Source of the DNA: RH-AL1 sp965277355
GTDB taxonomy: Bacteria; Pseudomonadota; Alphaproteobacteria; Rhizobiales; Beijerinckiaceae
Length of the DNA: 64,000 nucleotides
Assembly: GCA_965277355.1 (NCBI GenBank)
Contig: CBDICN010000002.1
Location: forward strand, 868,001-932,000
Direction of reading: 5' to 3'
In this document: in pieces, positions 9,326-16,860 of the stretch
Layout: the number at the start of each line of letters is the position of its first letter
Numbering within the stretch: the stretch's first letter is position 1
Translations under genes and position numbers: made by a program
The notes under the pieces: model-generated
Told to the model about the DNA's origin: nothing
Databases searched by the model: none
What the model saw: the letters and a program-made list of their open reading frames with translations, nothing else

Positions 9326-10693
9326 TCACCTTGTTTCGAAGGCCGGCCTGACGAGCTCGACCCGATTTCTTCCCCGGGTTTTCGCGCGATAGAGAGCCGC
9401 GTCGGCGGCGGCGATCAGATCGTTGACGTCATGGCCCGCGCCGCCGACGAGACCCGCGCTGAAGCTGGCCGAGAACCGGCCCGCGGCCTCCTCGAATACG
9501 ATATCGAAAAAGGCTTTTCGGATATCGTCGATGGCCGTTCGGGCACGGATGCCCGGCGTGTCCGGCAGCAGGACGGCGAACTCCTCGCCGCCGTAACGCC
9601 CCACGATGTCGGTGGCGCGAAGCCGTCCGGTGAGGACACGCGCGAGGGTCCGCAGGACCTTGTCGCCGACCGGGTGCCCGAAACGGTCGTTCACCTGTTT
9701 GAAGTGATCGATGTCGATCATCGCCAGACTGGCGCCACAGCCGTCACGCAAGCCTCGGGAGAGTTCCCGCGCGGCACGCTCCTTGAACCGGGCGTGATTC
9801 AACAGGCCGGTGAGACTGTCGCGCTGGACCAACGATCGGAGGGCACGGGAGCGCTCGGCCCGCATTTCGACGATCGACACGAGCCGTTCGGGCGCGACGG
9901 TTTTGGGGATGAAGTCGTCGCCACCGCAGCGCCGCGCGGCCATCCGGCGATTTTCATCCTGCTCCCCCGAGAGAAACAGGATCGGAATCAAGTCGTGGCC
10001 CTTGGATTGGCGAATCATGCGGGCAAGCTCGATGCCGTCGGTCCCGGGCATGTGCATGTCCATGAGGATGAGGTCGGGCACCGCGTCGTCGATCGCCATG
10101 ATCGCGTCGGCCGGCGCCTTCATCACCCGGACGTGCATTCCCGCCCCGCGCAGGATCGTGGCGTAGATCTCGGCCGTCAGGGCGTGATCGTCGACGAGCA
10201 GCACGGAGACCGGACTTGCGTTGCGCTTCTCGCTGAACTGCTCGAGCCAATCCGACAGCTCGGTGACGTCGACGGGGCTCTTGACGACGGCGTCGACGTT
10301 CGCCCGGGTGGCGGCACGGCGGGTTTCGAACGAAGGATCCGCGCAGAGGAGGATTTTCGGAAGGGCGGCCGGCAAGCTCGCGCACAGGCCGAACGGATCG
10401 CGAACCGCGGTCCCGACGACTGCCGCGATAGGCCGCGCGTCGGACCACGGGAGACAAGGCGTCGGCTCCCGGAGATGGATCGCCCTGAAGTTCAAATGGG
10501 ACAAAAGCCCTCCGAGCGCGCTGTCTCGGTACGAAAGATCGTCGTAGATCAAGACGAGCTCTCGGGCATCGCCTGTTCGCCGGTCGTCGGGCGGCACGCC
10601 GACTTGCGGCGCTCGCGGGTCTTGCGGCGTTCGCGGGTCATGCGCCGTTCGCAAGTCTTGCGGCGTTCGCGAATTTTGGAGGCAAGACGGCAT
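9326..10693 (-). CDS. PleD-like response regulator with GGDEF diguanylate cyclase domain
   Basis: Probable c-di-GMP synthase controlled by phosphorylation. A low-complexity N-terminus of hexapeptide repeats (RTPQDx) is followed by a degenerate receiver-like domain (about residues 45-155) and a canonical receiver with Asp212 in LILMDMHMPGTDG. The C-terminal GGDEF domain has an active GGEEF motif at residues 368-372. Five residues upstream lies RATD (359-362), the product-inhibition I-site, so feedback control by c-di-GMP is expected. The REC-REC-GGDEF order matches Caulobacter PleD. It is transcribed with, and just before, the hybrid kinase, its likely partner. The start may lie downstream of the repeats. 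Confidence 0.88.
   Translation of the reverse strand: MPSCLQNSRTPQDLRTAHDPRTPQDPRAPQVGVPPDDRRTGDARELVLIYDDLSYRDSALGGLLSHLNFRAIHLREPTPCLPWSDARPIAAVVGTAVRDPFGLCASLPAALPKILLCADPSFETRRAATRANVDAVVKSPVDVTELSDWLEQFSEKRNASPVSVLLVDDHALTAEIYATILRGAGMHVRVMKAPADAIMAIDDAVPDLILMDMHMPGTDGIELARMIRQSKGHDLIPILFLSGEQDENRRMAARRCGGDDFIPKTVAPERLVSIVEMRAERSRALRSLVQRDSLTGLLNHARFKERAARELSRGLRDGCGASLAMIDIDHFKQVNDRFGHPVGDKVLRTLARVLTGRLRATDIVGRYGGEEFAVLLPDTPGIRARTAIDDIRKAFFDIVFEEAAGRFSASFSAGLVGGAGHDVNDLIAAADAALYRAKTRGRNRVELVRPAFETR
10600..10674. repeat. 18-bp tandem repeat at the 5' end of the GGDEF gene
   Basis: About four imperfect copies of an 18-bp unit; the shared core cttgcggcg or a close variant recurs at 10603, 10621, 10639 and 10657. 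Read on the minus strand it encodes the hexapeptides RTPQDL, RTAHDP, RTPQDP and RAPQVG. Because 18 is a multiple of three, copy-number changes would keep the reading frame. Confidence 0.8.
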
Positions 10694-10739
10694 GGCTTCC
10701 TCCGCTCGCGATCGAATCGCCCGAACGCTTCATGAAATC

Positions 10740-10753
10740 AACACTGTAGTGTT
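10740..10753. promoter_or_regulatory. Inverted repeat upstream of the GGDEF gene
   Basis: AACACT-GT-AGTGTT, 6-bp perfect arms around 2 nt, 47 bp upstream of the GGDEF gene start and followed by an A/T-rich stretch. It could be an operator or part of a promoter. No cognate regulator is known, and the site is only a sequence pattern. The 287-bp gap it sits in (10694-10980) contains no gene. Confidence 0.35.
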
Positions 10754-10980
10754 TAAAGAGCAATCCTCAACAAAGCCGCTCTCCGAACGATAAAACTGTA
10801 GTCATCGACACCGCCAGCTTGCGCCTGGAGCAGGGTTTTGCCCGAACTTTTGCATGTCTCGTTATCGAGGACGAGGCCCTGCTGACGATGCCGCTTAAGT
10901 CGAACGGCCGCCTCGATTGCGCGCAACAAATTCGCGTGTCTCGGATTGGCCTTCGCTCATCACGGGCATCTGGAGGTTTC

Positions 10981-11241
10981 ATGACCATCACCAAGCTTTC
11001 GACGATCGTCGCCGCGGCCGCCATCCTTGCCTCCGCACCTGCGTTCGCGCAGAGCGCGGGCACCTCCGGCACCGGCACCACCAACGGCATGCAAGGCACG
11101 CCGGGCCAGGGCTCGGCCAGCCAGCCGGGCAACGGCGCGATGAAGTCCGGCGGCGGCTCGATGATGAAGTCGGGCGGTTCGCCCGGCATGAGCGGCAGCA
11201 GCTCCGGCGGCACCGGCGCGGCGGCTGGCGCCGGCCAGTAA
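10981..11241 (+). CDS. Small secreted Gly/Ser/Met-rich protein
   Basis: An 86-residue protein starting at an ATG preceded by GGAGG. Residues 1-24 form a clear signal peptide (STIVAAAAILASAPAFAQ, cleavage after AFA). The mature part is low complexity, built from Gly, Ser, Thr and Met, with repeats such as MKSGG and SGGSPGMSG, and no cysteine or aromatic residue. No domain is recognised and no function is proposed. An upstream in-frame extension to 10819 lacks codon-like character and would bury the signal peptide. Confidence 0.7.
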   Translation: MTITKLSTIVAAAAILASAPAFAQSAGTSGTGTTNGMQGTPGQGSASQPGNGAMKSGGGSMMKSGGSPGMSGSSSGGTGAAAGAGQ

Positions 11242-11478
11242 GTCGGGAACGCGACCGGCGATCCCGTTGCCAGCCAGACCCAGCCATCGGGGATCGCCGG
11301 CCTCTCGCTCGACGATTCCCGCTAACGGCGCCGGGCAAGATTGCCGAAGCGCGGCAAAGGCCGGCTCGCGACCTTGCAGCGCGACTAGAAGGAGTATCGA
11401 GCCCTTCGATCATCCTACCGTGCCGGGTCAATCCGCCGGACGTTTGAACGCGCGGCGGCGATGCGCCATAGTCGCGCG

Positions 11479-12918
11479 ATGAAATTACCCGCCCCCGTCC
11501 GCGCCGCCCGCCGCGCGCCGCGCCCCATAGCAATGGTCGTCGTGACCGGGTTGCTGGCCGCGCTCCTCGGCGTGCCGGCTCTCGCGCCGGTCGCGCAGGC
11601 CCGCGCGCCACAGACCGGTGCGCCGGCCCCCGCCGCCGCGCCGCCCGACCTAGCCGCCGCCTTGGCCGCCGCCTCGGCCGCCGCCGCGGCCGCCGGCCCG
11701 GTCTCCACCGCCGCCACCGGCGCCCGCTGCGTCGGCGCCGCGTTCGACGACACCGCCGCCTTCCAGGCCGCGATCGACACCGGCCGCACCGTCTACGCCC
11801 CGGCGCTGGGCGGGCGCTGCCACATCACCCGCGCGCTGGTGATGAAGACCCCGGGGCAAATCTTCCACGGCGACGGCCGCGCCCGGACGAAGATCGTGGT
11901 CGAGCCGGGGTTTTCCGGCGACGGCGTCTTCGTCGCGAAAACGGGCGAGCCGGGGCCGGTGTGGCGGGATTTTTCGGTGAGCTTCGTGCAGCCCGATACG
12001 GACGAAAGAGACAAACTCGAGCGTTACCCCCCGGCTTTCCTTGCCCGCGACACGCCGCGCTTCAGTACAGACGCACTGGGATGTTTCAATGCTTGGACAT
12101 GCATCGATATGGTTGGAAACAGCGGGGGCGCATCAATAGAAGACCTACACTTTAGCGCTTTCGACTGTGGGATAAAAATCGACGGGTCGCTTGACACAAT
12201 TCGCATCATCGACCCTCATTGGTTTCCATTCGCCATGACCAGCAAACAGCAACGACTCTTCTCGGCTCAAGGTGTAGGACGGCCGGTGGCTGTGCAGGTT
12301 GGGCGCGCTGACGACCTTCTCGTTCGTGGAGGCCTTTTTGTTGGGGGCCTTGCGCTCAACCTGTTTCAAGGAAAGACGGGTGCTTCGTACGGCACGATCG
12401 ATGAGACCGATTTCGACAGCTTCTCCGGCATAATCATGCAGGCAGGAACATACACGGTCTCCTCTTCAGCGTTTACCCTCGCGGTGCCCGCTGCGCAGCT
12501 CGTCTTGCAGAAAGGCGGGAGTTTAGACATATCGAATAGTACGTTCATTGCAGCGGCCAGCTCGCCGCTTCCTGCCATCGAGCTTCAGGCAGGTGCTCTT
12601 ACTATCAGCTCAAGCCTTCTCGCAAGCGCGTCAAGCGACATTACATACATCGACCAGTCTGGCGGCAGCGTCAGTTCGCTTGTTGGAAATCGCTTCGACA
12701 AAACACCGCGTATTTCTTATCGACGACCGGTGGTCAGACTGCGGGGAACCGGCCGTACAACAGCGATCGGAAATTATATCTCTGACAAACTTGGAGGCGT
12801 CGGAGTTTTTTTCTCCGTTGAAAATGATGGCCCGTTCAACAAACTCATCGGGAATACCAGCCCCGGATGGCCACCCTACTCCCCGGTTAAGCCCCTGGGT
12901 ACATATGCTTTCAATTAA
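11479..12918 (+). CDS. Secreted pectate-lyase-like beta-helix protein
   Basis: A 479-residue exported protein. A signal segment (MVVVTGLLAALLGVPALAPVAQA) is followed by an Ala-rich linker. The pectate_lyase_3-type opening comes next (FDDTAAFQAAIDTGRTVYAP), with a long run of short beta strands and Ser/Thr/Asn-rich turns typical of a right-handed beta-helix. Such proteins bind or cleave polysaccharide; catalytic residues cannot be assigned. Codon use changes abruptly near position 12000: the first third is extremely GC-biased, while the rest uses many A/T-ending codons like the downstream glycan genes. Starts at 11461 or 11479 are possible; neither has a strong ribosome site. Confidence 0.65.
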   Translation: MKLPAPVRAARRAPRPIAMVVVTGLLAALLGVPALAPVAQARAPQTGAPAPAAAPPDLAAALAAASAAAAAAGPVSTAATGARCVGAAFDDTAAFQAAIDTGRTVYAPALGGRCHITRALVMKTPGQIFHGDGRARTKIVVEPGFSGDGVFVAKTGEPGPVWRDFSVSFVQPDTDERDKLERYPPAFLARDTPRFSTDALGCFNAWTCIDMVGNSGGASIEDLHFSAFDCGIKIDGSLDTIRIIDPHWFPFAMTSKQQRLFSAQGVGRPVAVQVGRADDLLVRGGLFVGGLALNLFQGKTGASYGTIDETDFDSFSGIIMQAGTYTVSSSAFTLAVPAAQLVLQKGGSLDISNSTFIAAASSPLPAIELQAGALTISSSLLASASSDITYIDQSGGSVSSLVGNRFDKTPRISYRRPVVRLRGTGRTTAIGNYISDKLGGVGVFFSVENDGPFNKLIGNTSPGWPPYSPVKPLGTYAFN

Positions 12919-12951
12919 TCCCAAAGGCTATCTGCGACGGAGGATCTGCGC

Positions 12952-13806
12952 GTGATTTCTCGCGAAGAAGTCATATGGCTCTATCGAGCACTCTTAAACC
13001 GAGAGCCGGAATCAGAGCAGGCGATAAAAGCTTCGATGGAAATTTATGACAGCTTCGCAAATGCTAGACGTCAAATAATGGCTTCGCGAGAATTCTCAAA
13101 CAATAACATGTCCTCTGTCTTCTACAGGCCGGAGCAAGGGATCACACCCGCGGTTAGACCGATGCATCACAGTCTTGCTCTGGCAACAATATTAAAGAAT
13201 GAGTCCAAAAATATAGAGCTGATGCTGACTTCCTGCTTACCTCTGGTCGATTTCGTCGTCGTTGTTGACACGGGCTCTCACGATGACACCGTTGACCAGG
13301 TTCGTCGGATCCTCGTAGGCGCGGGCATTCGGCATGTCATCGAAGAAACGGTTTTCGAGAACTTCTCGCATGCGAGGAACCTCGCTCTTGATGCTGTCCC
13401 GTTCGATCAAGATTGGACAATTATGATAGACGCCGATGAGCACTTCGTGCCGGAGGACTACTGGCGTCTGAACGCTCTCCTCGACGCGCCCTTCGATGCG
13501 TGGCAACTGCCTCGTTACAACTTCTACGATCAAGCCAAATCCGAGGCGCCGAAACCGTATCCTGACTACCAGCGTCGACTATTTCGCAATCGCCAAGAGA
13601 AACCGATTAGGTTTCGCGGCAACGTCCATGAAGAGCCTGTAAACGTGGAGACATGGGGCATAGCTCCCGCTAGCGAGGCAGGTCCGAACGGATTTGTCGG
13701 AGGGCCGCACATCCATCATATGGGACAAGTCAATCTATCGCAGGAGCGTTGGCAGCAAAAGCATGACTTCTACACGCGGCTAGGTCAAAAGAGCGGCTCA
13801 GCGTAA
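12952..13806 (+). CDS. Glycosyltransferase family 2 with N-terminal small module
   Basis: A 284-residue cytosolic enzyme that probably adds a sugar to a cell-surface glycan. The GT2 core starts at about residue 65 (LALATILKNESKNI), with VVVVDTGSHDDTVD and the metal-binding DAD-type motif MIDADEHF, then RYNFYD and RLFRNR segments typical of the TPR-less SunS/WcaA-like group. Residues 1-50 form a separate module (LYRALLNREPESEQAI) resembling the N-terminus of the methyltransferase at 15796-16860. The start is GTG at 12952, 33 bp after the beta-helix gene. Base composition is AT-richer than the genome flanks. Acceptor and donor are unknown. Confidence 0.8.
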   Translation: MISREEVIWLYRALLNREPESEQAIKASMEIYDSFANARRQIMASREFSNNNMSSVFYRPEQGITPAVRPMHHSLALATILKNESKNIELMLTSCLPLVDFVVVVDTGSHDDTVDQVRRILVGAGIRHVIEETVFENFSHARNLALDAVPFDQDWTIMIDADEHFVPEDYWRLNALLDAPFDAWQLPRYNFYDQAKSEAPKPYPDYQRRLFRNRQEKPIRFRGNVHEEPVNVETWGIAPASEAGPNGFVGGPHIHHMGQVNLSQERWQQKHDFYTRLGQKSGSA

Positions 13807-13849
13807 CCTTGGCTCTCGTGTAGCACGCGCAAGCGCTCAGAGGAGTGTT

Positions 13850-14557
13850 TCAGTCGCGAACGAAGAAAGCGCTGACGTGCATGAAGCCAGTCAACCGGTA
13901 GTTCTTCGAGATCATGAACCCTACTACGTCGTTTTCGGCAGCGCGGGCTAAATCTAGACCCTCCGCCTCAACGATGACAAGTCTGGGCCTAAACTTATTC
14001 CAATCGTTGCCGCTGAGTACCTCAAGATCAACACCTTCGACATCGACAGATAAAAAGTCAATTTCTTGGCCCTGGGGAAGATAGTTCTCAAGTACCTCCG
14101 CAAGCGTGCAAGTCTCGACACTTGTACGGGAGATGATGGTCCAGAACTTCTCATAGTGAGCAGCCGTCTTAGCCGAAATCGTGTTGACTGCAGTGTCGGA
14201 AAAACGGTTGAAAGTCACAGTCTTCCTCTGATCCGATACGAACGCCGAAAGATTTATATCATTCGGGCGTGCATTTTTGAACAATTCAATGTTAGATGGA
14301 TCGCCATCAATGTTGATGCCGCGCCATCCGCGATGGTGGAGCAAATGAGTGTTAGAGAACCGCTCCGGATGATGCGCGCCGACGTCAACATAAAACCCTG
14401 GTGTGCTCATGCCGTGAAAAAAGACATCGATCAGGCGATCCTCGCCGAATTGAGAAAACGAGAGATATGAGTGGCCGTTCGCGACCTGAGAAATGAGGGA
14501 GAGCGCCGGGTTGAAATTTCCGTGTACGTGCATGTCGAGGTAGCCTCGTTGTTCCAT
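13850..14557 (-). CDS. FkbM family methyltransferase
   Basis: A 235-residue SAM-dependent methyltransferase likely acting on a sugar hydroxyl of the surface glycan. Family marks are SFSQFGEDRLIDVFF, the SAM loop YVDVGAHHPERFSNT, RGWRGINIDGDP, and the C-terminal DFLSVDVEGVDLEVLSGNDW followed by RLVIVE. The open frame runs back to 14770 but overlaps the GT90 gene; the ATG at 14557 lies 29 bp after that gene's stop and fits the family N-terminus, although the ribosome site is weak. It is the last gene of the minus-strand glycan operon. Confidence 0.85.
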   Translation of the reverse strand: MEQRGYLDMHVHGNFNPALSLISQVANGHSYLSFSQFGEDRLIDVFFHGMSTPGFYVDVGAHHPERFSNTHLLHHRGWRGINIDGDPSNIELFKNARPNDINLSAFVSDQRKTVTFNRFSDTAVNTISAKTAAHYEKFWTIISRTSVETCTLAEVLENYLPQGQEIDFLSVDVEGVDLEVLSGNDWNKFRPRLVIVEAEGLDLARAAENDVVGFMISKNYRLTGFMHVSAFFVRD

Positions 14558-14586
14558 GCGGCCTGTCGAGGTGGCCGGCGTTGAGC

Positions 14587-15753
14587 TCAGGCAAGCGCGG
14601 TTTCGATCTGGCACAGTGCGAAATCCATTTCGTTGCTCAACGTCATGTTCTCCGCCAAAGCTTTGCCGCATTGCCCGATACGTTCGGCTCTCTCCAAATT
14701 CTTCGCTGCCCAGGAGACCTTGTCGACGAGGTCTTCCATCTGAGAAGAAACCGGAATGTAATGGAACCATGGCTTTAGTCGATCATAGTACCATTGACGA
14801 TATCCGCTGGCAGACGTAACCTTAAAGACCGCTCCTCCTGAAAGCAGTTTCGTGAAGAGGCCGGGCCAGGAATTGCTGTTGCCGTCGATGTCTATGTGAA
14901 AGCGGTATCTGGCGAACTCTTTTGATCGGACTTCGGCTTTTACCAAGTCCGAATGCGTGATTTCGTTGGCTTCTTCTGGAGAGAGGCACTGGACAACGTT
15001 CGTTATTCCGCAATCGAACAATGTTGGATTCTGCGCGCCTATCTCACAAAGGATTGCGCGAGGAAGCGTTCTCCAGGTTGTCGTTCGCCGTCCAGTCGTC
15101 GAGCCGCGCCACATGGCGCGCGGCTCTCGTTTCGAGAAGGCCGGAGTGACAGCGAAGGATACGCGGAGAGTTTGATACCCTCCTGATTCGATAAAAAGAG
15201 GGTCGGGCAATAAAGTTCGGCCCGGTTCGTTGGTACAGAAACAGGCCTCGCCTCCATTGTTGTTATCGAGCATTCCCACCTGTAAACCACCGTCTCTACG
15301 TCTGAATTTTTGGCTGTGCATCAACATAGGAAGGATGCCGATGAACCGACAGGCAGCGAACCATTGCCCAGGTTCGCTCATGCGGGGATGGACGTAGAAA
15401 GCGATATCGTTCGCTACGCACTCCATCAAGATATTGTTATGATCAATGTCGTTGCTAAGATGCATGCTGAGGTTCGGTACAGAGAATTGTTGTCGGACAA
15501 GGCTCACGACTTTGTCAAAGGCGCAGGCTTGTAGAAGAAGAGAAACCGCAAGATTCCAGGTCTGATGTGGTATGACAACTCCGTCCTTTACGAAAGCTGA
15601 GGCGACGATCTGCAGCCATTTTGGTGACGCGAGGTAAGCAAGAAGGACACTCAAACCCGCGTCGTAGTCACCTCGGCTCCGCAGGTCGAATGCTCGGCTC
15701 AACTCGGCGTGGCGCCCCAAAACACCTCGGCTTATATCATCGACTTCGATCAT
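14587..15753 (-). CDS. GT90 (CAP10/LpsA-type) glycosyltransferase
   Basis: A 388-residue protein. The C-terminal half carries the family 90 signature: MWRGSTTGRR, RYRFHIDIDGNSNSWPG, LLSGGAVFKV and WYYDRLKPWFHYIPVSSQMEDL, matching the CAP10/POGLUT/LpsA fold that transfers a sugar from a UDP-sugar. The N-terminal 130 residues are not recognised and may bind the acceptor. The ATG is at 15753, 42 bp from the preceding methyltransferase gene in the same operon. The composition is AT-richer than the flanks. Role: probable capsule or LPS modification. Confidence 0.8.
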   Translation of the reverse strand: MIEVDDISRGVLGRHAELSRAFDLRSRGDYDAGLSVLLAYLASPKWLQIVASAFVKDGVVIPHQTWNLAVSLLLQACAFDKVVSLVRQQFSVPNLSMHLSNDIDHNNILMECVANDIAFYVHPRMSEPGQWFAACRFIGILPMLMHSQKFRRRDGGLQVGMLDNNNGGEACFCTNEPGRTLLPDPLFIESGGYQTLRVSFAVTPAFSKREPRAMWRGSTTGRRTTTWRTLPRAILCEIGAQNPTLFDCGITNVVQCLSPEEANEITHSDLVKAEVRSKEFARYRFHIDIDGNSNSWPGLFTKLLSGGAVFKVTSASGYRQWYYDRLKPWFHYIPVSSQMEDLVDKVSWAAKNLERAERIGQCGKALAENMTLSNEMDFALCQIETALA

Positions 15754-15795
15754 TAATGATCCCGATCGGCTTGCTGAAACCGGCTAAAATGATTT

Positions 15796-16860
15796 CTAAG
15801 CAATGAGGCGTCGGTTACGCCAACCCTGAAGACCATCGATCTTTGGGTAAGGCTCTTTATCCACGTTCAAGATCGCAGGACGCTCGATTTCCAGTTGCCA
15901 GCCGGCGGTCAGAAGAGTTTCGAACAGCTGCCCTTCGATTTCCCGGGAGTGAGTGCCTACGACCAGGTAAGCGACCAAGGCTGAAAGTTCCTCTCGGCAG
16001 GAGCGAATGAAATCCGCCTCGCCGCCTTGGATGTCAATATGCAAAAGATCTAGACGTCCGCTGTTATCAGTCAGTTCGCTAAGCCCAATGGTCGGGAGCT
16101 GGTCGTAACGACCAGTTGCGTTAAGTTCTGCCAGCTTCGCGGGCGTGGCGTTGAGAATCGGCTCGTTACCCCAATGCTCTCCGGCTTGCTCCTGTCGCGG
16201 GAAGAGGGCGGTCCCTGCATCTGCAGACACGATCCCGCGTCGAAGCTCAAACTCGTCCTCCGTAAACTCATTCAACAAACACGCTTCGCGAGCAAACTCG
16301 ATATGCCCCGCGTCGGCTTCAACACCTGCCACATGAACTTTTAAGCCTGCTGCCTTGGCTGCAACGCCTGTGTTTACCATCCAGCAGCCCCAGCCGCAGC
16401 CGAGTTCAAGCATATGAAATGTATTCTCGGCTAAGTCGACAGCGCGCAACGCTGCTGCCCACTCGGCTGTGTCGGCGTGCCAGTTGCCGGGAATTGGTAC
16501 CCTATCGATCTGCCCTACCATGCTACTTAGGACGGAAGGAAGGAATTTAGGGTCGATTCTAACACCCAGAAAGTTGGTGCAGAGACCCGGCACCGCGACT
16601 ATATCACGGCGCGCATGATGCAATATAATCGCTTCGCAATTCAAGGGTGAGTTATAGTGGTAGAGAACATTCCTCCCATTACGCTGCTGATACTCCGGAG
16701 ATTTCGCTATGCTGTCGAGCAATTCAATCGGTGGTCGTTGCTCGTAAAAGTCTATGACCTGTTCGGATTCCGGCAGGCGGCCTAAGAATACGAGGTACGC
16801 CGCCTCGATAGTTGCACGATCGGCTCGTATTGTTTTTCGCAAGTTCATCGGCATTATCAT
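15796..16860 (-). CDS. SAM-dependent methyltransferase with N-terminal small module
   Basis: A 354-residue protein. The Rossmann SAM motif is HMLELGCGWGCWMVNTG near residue 145, with the acidic VAGVEADAGHIEFAR following; LDLLHIDIQGGEADFI resembles the FkbM-like post-motif. Residues 10-60 form a module (YLVFLGRLPESEQVI) similar to the N-terminus of the nearby GT2 protein. The ATG at 16860 overlaps the upstream GT4 stop codon as ATGA and is preceded by GGAGG at 10 nt, which fixes the start and implies translational coupling. The long open frame upstream of this ATG (to 17031) is antisense-style shadow. The substrate is presumably a glycan intermediate. Confidence 0.82.
   Translation of the reverse strand: MIMPMNLRKTIRADRATIEAAYLVFLGRLPESEQVIDFYEQRPPIELLDSIAKSPEYQQRNGRNVLYHYNSPLNCEAIILHHARRDIVAVPGLCTNFLGVRIDPKFLPSVLSSMVGQIDRVPIPGNWHADTAEWAAALRAVDLAENTFHMLELGCGWGCWMVNTGVAAKAAGLKVHVAGVEADAGHIEFAREACLLNEFTEDEFELRRGIVSADAGTALFPRQEQAGEHWGNEPILNATPAKLAELNATGRYDQLPTIGLSELTDNSGRLDLLHIDIQGGEADFIRSCREELSALVAYLVVGTHSREIEGQLFETLLTAGWQLEIERPAILNVDKEPYPKIDGLQGWRNRRLIA

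Noticed and set aside
13850..14770. 306-codon version of the FkbM gene
   Set aside because: The extra 71 residues overlap the GT90 gene and look unrelated to the family; ATG 14557 gives a normal-length protein.
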